A stretch of 64,000 nucleotides of DNA, taken from Mariniphaga anaerophila (GTDB lineage Bacteria; Bacteroidota; Bacteroidia; Bacteroidales; Prolixibacteraceae). Position numbers and translations under genes: made by a program. The number at the start of each line of letters is the position of its first letter. Within the stretch, counting starts at the first letter, position 1. Below, in pieces: positions 18,195 to 26,877 of this stretch. The notes below the pieces were generated by a model. That model was not told where the DNA came from and made no database searches. It worked only from the letters and a program-made list of their open reading frames with translations. Location: NCBI RefSeq assembly GCF_900129025.1, contig NZ_FQUM01000002.1, positions 310,001-374,000 of the forward strand. The letters run 5' to 3'.

Positions 18195-18959
18195 ATGAAA
18201 AATAATTTATTGAAATACATGCTTTCGGTTGGGCTGTTTTTCTTTTGGAGCGCTTGCAGCTACGAAGATTCCGACTTTGGCAGCAGCAATGCAGATAGTG
18301 GAACGGGCGGCTCCATGGCGCGTTTTACCATTGTTGGCGATCACTTGTTTACGGTTGACCATGAAAACCTGAATGTTTTTGATATTTCATCGGTTGAGGA
18401 TCCCGAATTTGCTAGGGAGAGTCATGTGGGGTTCGGTGTTGAAACCATTTTCCCGTTGGGGAATAAACTCTTTTTGGGCACCAGTTCAGGAATGTACATC
18501 TATAATATTAATGACAATGGTGTTCCCGAAAAACTTTCGTTTTACGAACATGTTATTGCTTGCGACCCGGTGGTTTCGGATGGTAATTATGCGTACGTTA
18601 CGCTGAGTACCGGCAGATCCGGTTGCTGGCGTTCCATCAACGAACTCCAGATTATTGATTTGCAGGATTTGAGAAATCCGAAGCTGCTGAGGGGGTATTC
18701 AATGGAAAATCCGAGAGGTCTGGCTGTGAGAAACGACACATTGTGGGTGTGCGACAACGGATTGAAGGTTTTCGATATTTCCGAGAAAGAAAATATTCAG
18801 CAACTCTATCAATTTAACGATTTGGTGGCGTACGATATTATTCTGGATGAAGATCGTGCCTTGGTAATCGGAGAATCGGGGTTTGTGCAATACAAACTTG
18901 AAAATGGTACAATAAAGAAACTTAGCGAGATAAATGTCGAATCTGAACAATTGAAATAA
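18195..18959 (+). CDS. LVIVD-repeat lipoprotein
   Basis: This is a 254-residue lipoprotein. The signal peptide ends LFFFWSAC, with the lipidated Cys near residue 18. The mature part consists of repeated ~40-residue units of the LVIVD kind (for example NLNVFDISSVEDPEFA and LQIIDLQDLRNPKLLRGY), which build beta-propellers. The frame opens at 18147, but the ATG at 18195 puts the signal peptide at the N-terminus. Function is unknown. Such lipoproteins are usually surface or periplasmic. The next gene starts 1 base after this stop, so the two are translationally close. Confidence 0.82.
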   Translation: MKNNLLKYMLSVGLFFFWSACSYEDSDFGSSNADSGTGGSMARFTIVGDHLFTVDHENLNVFDISSVEDPEFARESHVGFGVETIFPLGNKLFLGTSSGMYIYNINDNGVPEKLSFYEHVIACDPVVSDGNYAYVTLSTGRSGCWRSINELQIIDLQDLRNPKLLRGYSMENPRGLAVRNDTLWVCDNGLKVFDISEKENIQQLYQFNDLVAYDIILDEDRALVIGESGFVQYKLENGTIKKLSEINVESEQLK

Positions 18960-18960
18960 G

Positions 18961-19599
18961 ATGAAAAATATTTTAGTCCTTTTTTTATTTTTCCCGTTGC
19001 TGATTTCGGCTCAGAATATAACGGAAGAGAAAACCAAGCAGTTAACTTTTGGTGTGGGAGTTGTGCCGCAGTACGCAATTTTAAACGGAATGCGCATCGA
19101 CTTCGATTATAAACTGAATGATAAAAACCAATGGCTGGTGGTTGCTCCGCAGGTTTACCTGAGCAGCGATCCGAATTTTACCTGGGATTATAACAGCATG
19201 ACTGGTTTCGGAATTGAACTTCAACACAAGGTTTTTCTGAATAAAGAATTCAAAACGGTGAATCCCTATTTTGCCTACGGTCCTACGTTTAATTATTTTT
19301 CGGTGCAGGACGACGGGCTAACGGCTCGTTCATACAACGAAGACGGAGGAAATTATATTGGGCTTGTTGAGGACGAAATGACCACCCGAATTTTTAAATT
19401 TGGTGGCAACATTATTTTGGGGCTTCACTACTTTTTGTTCGATAACCTTTACATGGATGCTTACGTTGGAACCGGCATCCGGTTCAGTTACGATAATCAA
19501 ACCTCCGGGCTGCACGGGTATTACAACGACTGGTGGGCAGATTTAGGCTATTCCGGAACCTTAATGGTCGGAGGAATAAGATTTGGCGTAATGTTTTGA
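18961..19599 (+). CDS. Small outer-membrane beta-barrel protein
   Basis: This is a 212-residue protein with a cleavable signal (MKNILVLFLFFPLLISAQ). The remainder alternates hydrophobic and polar residues with many aromatics (QWLVVAPQVYLSSDPNFTW, NPYFAYGPTFNYFSV) and ends in phenylalanine, the pattern of an 8-12-stranded outer-membrane barrel. No specific family is recognised. It begins one base after the LVIVD lipoprotein stop, implying a shared transcript and perhaps a lipoprotein-barrel complex. Confidence 0.78.
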   Translation: MKNILVLFLFFPLLISAQNITEEKTKQLTFGVGVVPQYAILNGMRIDFDYKLNDKNQWLVVAPQVYLSSDPNFTWDYNSMTGFGIELQHKVFLNKEFKTVNPYFAYGPTFNYFSVQDDGLTARSYNEDGGNYIGLVEDEMTTRIFKFGGNIILGLHYFLFDNLYMDAYVGTGIRFSYDNQTSGLHGYYNDWWADLGYSGTLMVGGIRFGVMF

Positions 19600-19607
19600 A
19601 AAAGGTT

Positions 19608-20447
19608 TTACGGCTTTTCGAAAATGCCGACTACCCAGTTTTTTTTCTCCAGGTTACTAGCGAAGTTTAAGCCCGTTTCGCGGGCTTTGCTTTTTATGTC
19701 GTCCAGGTCGTTCAAATAGAACCCGCTCATAAAAAGTTTTCCTCCGGGATTCAGCGATGCGCTGTACGAAGGCAAATCCTGCAGTAGAATGTTTTTGTGA
19801 ATGTTGGCAAAAATGATGTCGTACTTTTTTGTGCCCAGCAACGAAGCGTCGCCCTTAAAAACGTTCAGGTTTTTAATGTTGTTCCGTGCCGAATTTTCCT
19901 GTGTGCCTGATACCGACCATTCATCGATGTCAATTGCCGTAATTTGTGCGGCTCCTTTCATCGAAGCCAAAATGCCCAAAATACCTGTTCCGCATCCCAT
20001 GTCCAGAACTTCTTTGCCGGAAACATCTTCGTTCAGGATGGCTTCCAGCATCATGGATGTTGTTTCGTGGTTTCCTGTTCCAAAAGCCATGTTCGGCTCA
20101 ATAACAATTTCGTATTTGCAGTTGGGGTAATCTGTATGAAATGGCGCTCTGACCAGGCACTCGCCAGCAACAACCAGCGGTTTAAAATAGTTCTTTTCCC
20201 ACACCTCATTCCAGTTCTGATTTTTTATAACTTCCTTTTTTATCCGGAAAGAGAAATGCTCGTTAAACGAGTTGAGTTGTTTGGTTAATTCTGTTTCGTT
20301 GAAATTTTCAACCGGGATAAATGCTTCCAGACCGGTTTCGGTTTCAATAAAGCTTTCAAAACCAATTTCTCCCAGTTGAGCTGTTAAAACGTCGCGCAGC
20401 CACTCTTCGAAAGGGGTAATTTCAATTTCAATTTTATAATAATCCAT
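19608..20447 (-). CDS. prmA: Ribosomal protein L11 methyltransferase
   Basis: This is a 279-residue SAM-dependent enzyme that trimethylates ribosomal protein L11. Its N-terminal ~100 residues form the L11-recognition domain (YYKIEIEITPFEEWLRDVL). The catalytic domain has the PrmA signature MAFGTGNHETTSMM (~124-137), the SAM motif VLDMGCGTGILGILAS (~150-165) and the catalytic-site segment DIIFANIHKNIL (~213-224). It converges on the barrel gene, with 8 bases between the stops. Confidence 0.95.
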   Translation of the reverse strand: MDYYKIEIEITPFEEWLRDVLTAQLGEIGFESFIETETGLEAFIPVENFNETELTKQLNSFNEHFSFRIKKEVIKNQNWNEVWEKNYFKPLVVAGECLVRAPFHTDYPNCKYEIVIEPNMAFGTGNHETTSMMLEAILNEDVSGKEVLDMGCGTGILGILASMKGAAQITAIDIDEWSVSGTQENSARNNIKNLNVFKGDASLLGTKKYDIIFANIHKNILLQDLPSYSASLNPGGKLFMSGFYLNDLDDIKSKARETGLNFASNLEKKNWVVGIFEKP

Positions 20448-20475
20448 CGGGAAAAAATTAAGGGTTGTTTTTAAG

Positions 20476-20537
20476 GGAAAAGAAAAAGCTTTTTGAAAAG
20501 ATAGTTGCCCACGACAAACTATGAATTTTCAAAAAGC
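20476..20537 (-). terminator. Terminator after tpiA (long nested palindrome)
   Basis: Read on the minus strand, 12-bp perfect arms (20526-20537 with 20488-20499) enclose a second 6-bp stem (20117-type inner arms at 20501-20506 and 20517-20522). A T-rich tract follows at 20487-20476. It lies 24 bases beyond the tpiA stop. Confidence 0.75.
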
Positions 20538-20560
20538 CTTTAAATAAAAAGAACGCTATT

Positions 20561-21319
20561 TTAGAATCCTTTAATAATTCCAAGGAAATCTTCGGCTTTG
20601 AGCGCTGCTCCGCCAATCAAACCTCCGTCAACGTCTTTGTTTGCAAAAAGTTCTTTAGCATTTCCGGGTTTGCAGCTTCCGCCGTAAAGTATTGAAGTTT
20701 CTTCAGCTACATCGTTGCCAAATTTTTCAGCAATAATTGAGCGGATAAATGCATGAATTTCCTGTGCTTGTTCAGAAGAGGCAGTTTTGCCGGTTCCGAT
20801 TGCCCAGATTGGTTCGTAAGCGAGAATCAGTTTTTTGAATTCGTCAACCGGTAAATTGAAAATTGTTTCTGTCAGCTGTTTTTTTACGAATTCGTTTTGA
20901 GCTTCAGCTTCGCGTACTTCCAGTGGTTCGCCGCAGCAGTAGATTGGAGTTAATCCGTTTTCCAGTGCCAGTGCCAGCTTTTTGTTCAGAATTTCGCTGG
21001 TTTCGCCATAATATTCGCGCCTTTCGGAGTGACCCAAAATAACATATTTGGCGCCAGTAGATTTTACCATTTCGGCAGAAACCTCACCTGTAAAAGCACC
21101 TTTAGCTTCGGCTGCGCAGTTTTGGGCAGAAACACCAATACGGTTTGTGTTTACCGTTTCAGCTACTTTTGTAAGGTGGGTGAACGGAACTCCCAAAACA
21201 ACTACTACATCGTCGGCAGCTTCTTTTGCCACAAGTGTATCAACTGCTTTGGCCAGTTCAACCCCTTCTTGTAAATTGGTGTTGCATTTCCAGTTTCCTG
21301 CTACTATTTTCTTTCTCAT
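20561..21319 (-). CDS. tpiA: Triose-phosphate isomerase
   Basis: This 252-residue glycolytic enzyme interconverts dihydroxyacetone phosphate and glyceraldehyde 3-phosphate. The catalytic residues are visible: Asn/Lys in AGNWKCN (~8-14), His in [12 protein letters not shown] (~97-108) and Glu in [13 protein letters not shown] (~167-179). The C-terminal phosphate-binding loops [10 protein letters not shown] and GLIGGAALK are intact. The length is normal. It is followed on the same strand in many Bacteroidota, as here in reverse gene order, by DoxX and DUF1599 genes. Confidence 0.98.
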   Translation of the reverse strand: MRKKIVAGNWKCNTNLQEGVELAKAVDTLVAKEAADDVVVVLGVPFTHLTKVAETVNTNRIGVSAQNCAAEAKGAFTGEVSAEMVKSTGAKYVILGHSERREYYGETSEILNKKLALALENGLTPIYCCGEPLEVREAEAQNEFVKKQLTETIFNLPVDEFKKLILAYEPIWAIGTGKTASSEQAQEIHAFIRSIIAEKFGNDVAEETSILYGGSCKPGNAKELFANKDVDGGLIGGAALKAEDFLGIIKGF

Positions 21320-21417
21320 TTTTCTGGTATTTAGTTTTTTACGATAAATCTCTTTTACAAAATTAATTGCTTCTGCCGGATAACCAGCATCGCTTTTTGG
21401 TGCTCAATTATAATTAA

Positions 21418-22548
21418 CTATTTATTGATGAATTCCTGTTGAAATGTTTCAGCCGAAGGAATATCATTGTAATGATATTTGGCCACGATGGTTCCGTCTT
21501 TTACCACCAACAAACCCGGATTTGAGCGGATTATGGTTTTTAACGTAATTTCGTCGGCATTGAAAAATTCGTAAGGCGCTTTGCGTGTGATGGCAAAAGC
21601 ATCGGTGTCGTCCTGCAACGACGAAGTCAGGCAAATAAAAGGCATTCCGTTTTCCAGTGCCCAGTCAGCCAGTTTATTAATTCTTTCCTGCGGTTTTATG
21701 CTGGACTTTTTTAAATCGTAAGCAATCAGCATAAAAACGTAATTATCGTCGTACAGAAAAAAGTCAACAATATTTTCGCCTTCGGGAGTTTCTATGGTGA
21801 AATCGTGAATAGGCGGTTCGTAACCTTTTTCTACAAGAGTCGATTTTGTATCGTGAAACTCATAATTAATGGTGTCTTGCCATGGGTAGTTTTCTTCGGT
21901 AAATTGTTCGATTTTACCTGTTTTTTTATTCTTGTAAAAGAAAGTGTTTTCATAAACATCTTGCGGCGCATCGGCGGGCATTGCCATTGCTTCGGGAATA
22001 TTTACCCCAACTTTGTACGGCCTGAAATCGAAAACCGGCAGGTGATTGTAAGAATGAATAACAAAACCCGAGTATGCCACAACCGCCACTAGCGAAAGAG
22101 CAAAACCTGCTTTTTTGCCCGGCGCTCCTGTCATGTTGTTCCGATAAATAAATACAATTAGCGCAAGTACAATTAAAACCAGGTTTTTATAAAAAGTTTC
22201 CCAGTTTGTAATAACCAGCGCATCGCCAAAGCAACCGCAGTCGGTTACCGGGTTTTCAATGGCAATCCACAACGTCAGCCCGGTAAAAAATACCATAAAC
22301 AGTAGCGAGAGCCACGAGAAAAAACGAAGAAAAGTATTGAAAAGCAGTGCTACGCCAATTGCAAACTCCGTAAATGCCAGCAAAACGCCCAGCGGAAATG
22401 CTGCCCACAACAACCAGTCGAGGTGCATGGCATTAAAATAGTCGGTGAATTTGTATGCCGAACCCCACGGGTCTATTCCTTTTACAAAACCTGAAAATAT
22501 AAATGTAAGTCCAACCAGTATCCGGGCAAGATGTTTTACAATTTTCAT
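21418..22548 (-). CDS. DoxX-family membrane protein (BT_3928-like)
   Basis: This 376-residue protein starts with a DoxX-like four-helix membrane domain (residues ~5-140, beginning LARILVGLTFIFSGFVKGIDPWG). A fifth hydrophobic segment follows (~150-170), then a ~190-residue extracytoplasmic thioredoxin-like region with no CxxC motif (DDNYVFMLIAYDLKKSSI, PGLLVVKDGTIVAKYHYND). The position between DUF1599 and tpiA is conserved in Bacteroides and relatives, where it is named BT_3928 family. Function is unknown. The presence of a thioredoxin-like part suggests redox or electron-transfer work at the membrane. Confidence 0.85.
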   Translation of the reverse strand: MKIVKHLARILVGLTFIFSGFVKGIDPWGSAYKFTDYFNAMHLDWLLWAAFPLGVLLAFTEFAIGVALLFNTFLRFFSWLSLLFMVFFTGLTLWIAIENPVTDCGCFGDALVITNWETFYKNLVLIVLALIVFIYRNNMTGAPGKKAGFALSLVAVVAYSGFVIHSYNHLPVFDFRPYKVGVNIPEAMAMPADAPQDVYENTFFYKNKKTGKIEQFTEENYPWQDTINYEFHDTKSTLVEKGYEPPIHDFTIETPEGENIVDFFLYDDNYVFMLIAYDLKKSSIKPQERINKLADWALENGMPFICLTSSLQDDTDAFAITRKAPYEFFNADEITLKTIIRSNPGLLVVKDGTIVAKYHYNDIPSAETFQQEFINK

Positions 22549-22558
22549 AGAGATGCCG

Positions 22559-23104
22559 TTATTTTGAATTTTCGAAATCGATTTTGATCAGGGCAAAAAC
22601 AGCGTAATTAATCATGTCGAGGTAATTGGCGTCAATTCCTTCCGACACCTCTGTTTTTCCGTCATGATCTTCAATTTGCTTGGTTCGTTTCAACTTCATT
22701 AAAATCAGGTCGGTGTACGAACTGATGCGCATTTTTCGCCAGGCCTCGCCGTAATCGTGGTTTTTGTTTTGCATCAGTTCTTTTGCAGTTTGAAAATACG
22801 TGTCGTAAAGCCCGAGCGTGCTTTCTTTATCCAGTTCAGTTTCTGAAGGTTCGAGTTCCAGCTGAATCAAACCCATGATTGCATAATTAATAATGCCAAT
22901 AAACTCCGGCCTTATTCCTTCATCTATTTTGGAAACGCCTTTTTCTTCTATGCTTCTGATTCGGCGTGCTTTTATGTAAATCTGATCCGTAATTGAAGTT
23001 GTCCTCAATACTCGCCACGCAGTTCCGTAGTCATTCATTTTTTTTTCGAAAACCGAACGGCAGGTAATAATAACATTGTCGTATTGTTGATTTGTCTTTT
23101 CCAT
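22559..23104 (-). CDS. DUF1599 domain protein
   Basis: This is a 181-residue cytoplasmic protein made of two similar halves. Each has an NDYG(T/E)AWR motif (residues ~18-25 and ~116-123), an arginine-rich helix and a [YI]INYA(I/V) motif (IGIINYAIMGLIQLEL and DMINYAVFALIKIDF). This internal duplication is the DUF1599 signature. Function is unknown. It lies 10 bases upstream of the DoxX gene on the same strand, so the two are probably in one operon, and it is divergent from folP. Confidence 0.9.
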   Translation of the reverse strand: MEKTNQQYDNVIITCRSVFEKKMNDYGTAWRVLRTTSITDQIYIKARRIRSIEEKGVSKIDEGIRPEFIGIINYAIMGLIQLELEPSETELDKESTLGLYDTYFQTAKELMQNKNHDYGEAWRKMRISSYTDLILMKLKRTKQIEDHDGKTEVSEGIDANYLDMINYAVFALIKIDFENSK

Positions 23105-23139
23105 GCTAGTTTTAAAAAGAGGGATAAAAATAGGAAAAA

Positions 23140-23172
23140 TTGAGGAACTTGCAGGGTTTTGTTATACATTTG
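23140..23172 (+). promoter_or_regulatory. Candidate Bacteroidota-type promoter for folP-cdaA
   Basis: TTG at 23140-23142 and TACATTTG at 23165-23172 match the -33 and -7 boxes of the Bacteroidota housekeeping sigma factor, with a slightly long spacing of 22 bases. Transcription would start near 23178, about 30 bases before the folP ATG. Confidence 0.5.
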
Positions 23173-23208
23173 TAGGACTGAATTGTTTAACCATAAAACA
23201 TTTTGCTT

Positions 23209-24087
23209 ATGCTGATTACCCAGTCGGCGGGTAAGTTCCTCAAAAGGAAAAACTCTATTAATCTGGACGGCAAATTGATAGATTTTTCTGAACCGGTGGT
23301 TATGGGGATTATAAATGTCACACCCGACTCTTTCTACGATGGTGGAAAACTTACAGATGAAAAAGTGTTGCTTACGTCCGTTGAAAAGATGGTAAAGGAG
23401 GGCGTGTCGTTTATCGATGTGGGGGGCATTTCGACAAAACCAAAGGCGAAAATTGTTTCTACAAAAACAGAGCTTGAACGTTTATTGCCGGCCGTTCACG
23501 CCATCCGAAAAAATTTCCCCGAGATCCCGCTTTCTATAGATACTTTCAGAAGTTGGGTGGCTGTTCGGATAATTGATGAAATAGGGCCGATTATTGTTAA
23601 CGATGTTTCCGGAGGAACTCTGGACTCAAAAATGTTTGAAACTATCGGCAAAATGAATGTTCCGTACGTACTCACCCATATCCAGGGAACCCCGCAAAAT
23701 ATGCAGGAAGACCCGCATTACGATGATGTTGTAAAAGACGTTTCCTCGTGGTTGAGCGAGCGCGTGAAACGGCTTACGAAGTATGGAGTAAAGGACATAA
23801 TTATTGATCCCGGCTTTGGCTTTGGGAAAACGATAGAACATAATTATGATTTACTGAACAGACTCGATTCATTTAAGGTATTTCAGTTGCCGGTGATGGT
23901 TGGGGTAAGCCGTAAATCAATGGTCTGGAAATATTTGGGTACTAACCCGCAAGAAGCTCTTAACGGAACTACTGTTTTAAACACTATGGCGTTGCTCGGA
24001 GGAGCAGATATTCTGAGGGTGCACGACGTGAAGGAGGCAGTGGAAGCCGTTAAAATTTTGAAGGTTTTAAAATCGACAGTAGTCTAA
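23209..24087 (+). CDS. folP: Dihydropteroate synthase
   Basis: This 292-residue TIM-barrel enzyme of folate synthesis joins p-aminobenzoate to the pterin pyrophosphate and is the sulfonamide target. The pterin-binding signatures GIINVTPDSFYDGG (~33-46), DVGGISTKPKA (~70-80), IVNDVSGG (~127-134) and DPGFGFGKT (~202-210) are present, with a C-terminal VHDVKEAVEA. An in-frame TTG lies two codons earlier, but the ATG at 23209 is preferred. Its stop overlaps the cdaA start by one base (TAATG), so translation is likely coupled. Confidence 0.96.
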   Translation: MLITQSAGKFLKRKNSINLDGKLIDFSEPVVMGIINVTPDSFYDGGKLTDEKVLLTSVEKMVKEGVSFIDVGGISTKPKAKIVSTKTELERLLPAVHAIRKNFPEIPLSIDTFRSWVAVRIIDEIGPIIVNDVSGGTLDSKMFETIGKMNVPYVLTHIQGTPQNMQEDPHYDDVVKDVSSWLSERVKRLTKYGVKDIIIDPGFGFGKTIEHNYDLLNRLDSFKVFQLPVMVGVSRKSMVWKYLGTNPQEALNGTTVLNTMALLGGADILRVHDVKEAVEAVKILKVLKSTVV

Positions 24088-24872
24088 TGTTAACTTTTAT
24101 TACGATAAGGTTCCTGGACATTCTCGATATCTTACTGGTGGCATTATTACTTTATCAGCTTTACCGGTTGATAAAGGGAACCATTGCGTTTAATATTGTG
24201 ATTGGCCTTTTTTCGCTTTACCTGCTTTGGTTGATTGTGAAAGCGCTGAATATGCAGCTGCTGGGGTCAATAATGGGGCAGTTCATCGGGGTAGGTGTGC
24301 TGGCACTGATTGTGGTGTTTCACCCCGAAATCAGAAAATTTCTGGTGTTTATTGGAACCAATTACAATGTGAACAAGGTTTTATCCCTTGATAAACTGTT
24401 TGGGGTGAACCGTGTGAAATCGGTTGAAAACGAACAGATTGAAATTCTTGCAGATGCTTGTTTTTCAATGGGGAAATCAAAAACAGGAGCATTAATAGTA
24501 ATTGCCCGGATGTCGGAATTGGCCGACCAGATTAAAACGGGTGAAATTATGAATGCTAAAATTTCTTCATCGCTTATTCGAACCATTTTTTTTAAAAATA
24601 CCCCGTTGCACGACGGCGCTGTTATTATTAAAGATAACATGATTGTTGCTGCCGGCTGCATTTTGCCGCTAACACAACGCGAAGTGGATAAAGCACTTGG
24701 GCTGAGGCACCGGGCTGCTATTGGCATTACAGAAAATACCGATGCTGTAACAATTGTTGTTTCAGAAGAGCGTGGCTCGGTTTCATTCGTTGCTGCCGGA
24801 AAAATAAAGCAGCGGGTTTCAAGGGAAACACTCATCGGATTGCTTAAAGAAAGTTTGAACCTGCAAAACTGA
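24087..24872 (+). CDS. cdaA: Diadenylate cyclase CdaA
   Basis: This 261-residue membrane enzyme makes the second messenger c-di-AMP from two ATP. Three hydrophobic helices (residues ~8-80) precede the DAC domain. The active-site motifs are PLHDGAVIIKDNMI (~170-183) and GLRHRAAIGITENTDA (~205-220). The start overlaps the folP stop by one base, an arrangement common in Bacteroidota. c-di-AMP controls potassium transport in many bacteria, and the trkAH pair lies 20 kb away. A link is inference only. Confidence 0.95.
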   Translation: MLTFITIRFLDILDILLVALLLYQLYRLIKGTIAFNIVIGLFSLYLLWLIVKALNMQLLGSIMGQFIGVGVLALIVVFHPEIRKFLVFIGTNYNVNKVLSLDKLFGVNRVKSVENEQIEILADACFSMGKSKTGALIVIARMSELADQIKTGEIMNAKISSSLIRTIFFKNTPLHDGAVIIKDNMIVAAGCILPLTQREVDKALGLRHRAAIGITENTDAVTIVVSEERGSVSFVAAGKIKQRVSRETLIGLLKESLNLQN

Positions 24873-24914
24873 TTTTGCCACACTTCATTTCGTCAACAGA
24901 AAAACTCAGGTTTT

Positions 24915-25868
24915 ATGAATCGAATTTGTGACTTATTTGACATTCGTTATCCAATTATTCAGGGAGGAATGGTTTGGTGTTCGGGCTGGCGACTGGCTTC
25001 GGCCGTGAGTAATTGCGGAGGTTTGGGATTGCTCGGTGCAGGCTCCATGCACCCCGAAATGCTGGAAGAGCATATTTTGAAAACACAGGCCGCAACCGAA
25101 AAACCTTTTGGGGTGAATGTTCCGCTGCTTTATCCGGAGATAGATAAGATTATGGATGTCGTAGCAAGGCTTGGGGTGAAAATTGTGTTTACTTCGGCAG
25201 GCAGCCCCAAAAAGTGGACGGGCTGGCTGAAAGAACGAGGAATAACCGTTGTTCATGTGGTTTCCAGTTCGATATTCGCAGAAAAATGTGAGGCCGCCGG
25301 GGTCGACGCCGTTGTTGCAGAAGGGTTTGAAGCCGGAGGCCACAATGGAAGGGAGGAAACTACCACATTTGCGTTGATTCCTTCTGTGAGAAAAGCAACC
25401 GGGTTGCCATTGCTTGCGGCAGGTGGCATCAGCTCGGGCGAAGCAATACACGCGGCCATGGTGCTTGGTGCCGATGGCGTTCAGATTGGGTCGGGATTTG
25501 CCATTTCTGAAGAATCTTCTGCACATCCGGCATTTAAACAGCTTGTTTCCGGGTTGGGAGAGGGGGGAACCAAGCTGGCACTGAAAAAACTGGCGCCGGT
25601 TCGTTTAATTAAAAATGCCTTTTTTGAATCGGTTGATGAGGCAGAAAAGCGCGGTGCACAGGCAGAGGAGTTAAAAACTTTGTTGGGAAAAGGCAGGGCA
25701 AAAAAGGGAATTTTTGAAGGTGATTTGGAAGACGGCGAATTGGAAATAGGACAGGTCTCTGCCCAGATTAAAGAAATTCTGCCGGTAGAAAAAATTATGG
25801 AAAATTTCATTTCCGGATACAAAGCAAGTATTGCCGCTGTTTCCGGAAATAGTAAATTTGATTTCTAA
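24915..25868 (+). CDS. Nitronate monooxygenase / FabK-like flavoprotein
   Basis: This is a 317-residue FMN-binding TIM-barrel oxidoreductase. Features include the N-terminal YPIIQGGMVWCSGWRLASAV (~12-31), the flavin and substrate loop EGFEAGGHNG (~136-145), the phosphate-binding AAGGISSG (~167-174) and GADGVQIGSGFA (~183-194). These fit both 2-nitropropane dioxygenase-like nitronate monooxygenases and enoyl-ACP reductase II (FabK). The two groups cannot be safely separated by eye. It starts 42 bases after cdaA and may share its transcript. Confidence 0.85.
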   Translation: MNRICDLFDIRYPIIQGGMVWCSGWRLASAVSNCGGLGLLGAGSMHPEMLEEHILKTQAATEKPFGVNVPLLYPEIDKIMDVVARLGVKIVFTSAGSPKKWTGWLKERGITVVHVVSSSIFAEKCEAAGVDAVVAEGFEAGGHNGREETTTFALIPSVRKATGLPLLAAGGISSGEAIHAAMVLGADGVQIGSGFAISEESSAHPAFKQLVSGLGEGGTKLALKKLAPVRLIKNAFFESVDEAEKRGAQAEELKTLLGKGRAKKGIFEGDLEDGELEIGQVSAQIKEILPVEKIMENFISGYKASIAAVSGNSKFDF

Positions 25869-25912
25869 GACCGGCAATTTCGTCCGAAAACTCAAATGTT
25901 AATTAGGAAAAG

Positions 25913-26869
25913 CTAATCGAAAGTCTTTTCGTCAATCAGGTATTTATTTCGGTCTGATGAGCTGCGTGAGATGAGTTCTCCTAAAAATCCAGCAAGAAAA
26001 AACTGCGCCCCGATTATCATGCCGGTAAGTGCGATGTAGAAATAAGGGCTGTCGGTAATCAGGTTGCCCACAATGCCGTGTTTCAACTGAATTATTTTTT
26101 GTATCCCCAGCCAAACTGCTGCTGCCAGGCCAATCAAAACCATTAATATTCCCAGAATCCCGAAAAAGTGCATCGGGCGCTTTACAAACCGCGAAATAAA
26201 CATCACAGAAAGCAAGTCGAGCGGTCCCCTGATGAAGCGTTCCAATCCGAATTTTGTTACGCCGTATTTTCGTTCTGAGTGTACCACCACCTTCTCGCCA
26301 ATGTTGTTAAACCCGGCCCATTTAGCAAGTACCGGAATGTATCGGTGCATCTCCCCGTAAACTTCAATGCTTTTTATTACGTTTTTTCGGTAAGCTTTTA
26401 AGCCGCAATTCATGTCGTGGAGTTTAATGCCACTCATTCGTCTTACAGTCCAGTTGTAAAGTTTGCTTGGGAGATTTTTGGTTAGCACCGGATCATGACG
26501 TTTCTTTTTCCAGCCAGAAACCAGGTCGTACCCTTCTTCTTTTATCATTCTGTACAATTCCGGAATTTCGTCGGGGCTGTCTTGCAAATCAGCATCCATT
26601 GTAATTACCACATCTCCCTGTACAACATCAAAACCACAAAAAAGAGCTGCAGACTTTCCGTAGTTACGTCTGAACTTGATTCCTTTTATATTCGGATTTT
26701 CACTTTTTAGTTTTTCGATTACGTGCCACGAATCATCCTTACTTCCGTCGTCTACCATAACAACTTCATAAGAAAACTGGTGTTGGTCCATTACTTTTCG
26801 GATCCAATCCACCAGTTCTGGCAATGATTCTTCTTCATTAAACAGAGGGACAACTACGGAGATATCCAT
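25913..26869 (-). CDS. Family 2 glycosyltransferase, polyprenyl-phosphate type
   Basis: This is a 318-residue enzyme of the DPM1/ArnC/GtrB group. The GT-A domain has SVVVPLFNEEESLPELV (~4-20), VMVDDGSKDDSW (~38-49) and the metal-binding MDADLQDSPDEI (~96-107). Two C-terminal membrane helices (~235-260 and ~272-300) anchor it. Such enzymes load a sugar onto undecaprenyl phosphate for later transfer outside the membrane. The sugar is unknown. A GT39 transferase that could use such a donor lies at 31178. It is 8 bases downstream of the DUF4199 gene on the same strand. Confidence 0.9.
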   Translation of the reverse strand: MDISVVVPLFNEEESLPELVDWIRKVMDQHQFSYEVVMVDDGSKDDSWHVIEKLKSENPNIKGIKFRRNYGKSAALFCGFDVVQGDVVITMDADLQDSPDEIPELYRMIKEEGYDLVSGWKKKRHDPVLTKNLPSKLYNWTVRRMSGIKLHDMNCGLKAYRKNVIKSIEVYGEMHRYIPVLAKWAGFNNIGEKVVVHSERKYGVTKFGLERFIRGPLDLLSVMFISRFVKRPMHFFGILGILMVLIGLAAAVWLGIQKIIQLKHGIVGNLITDSPYFYIALTGMIIGAQFFLAGFLGELISRSSSDRNKYLIDEKTFD

Positions 26870-26877
26870 TTTCTAAA

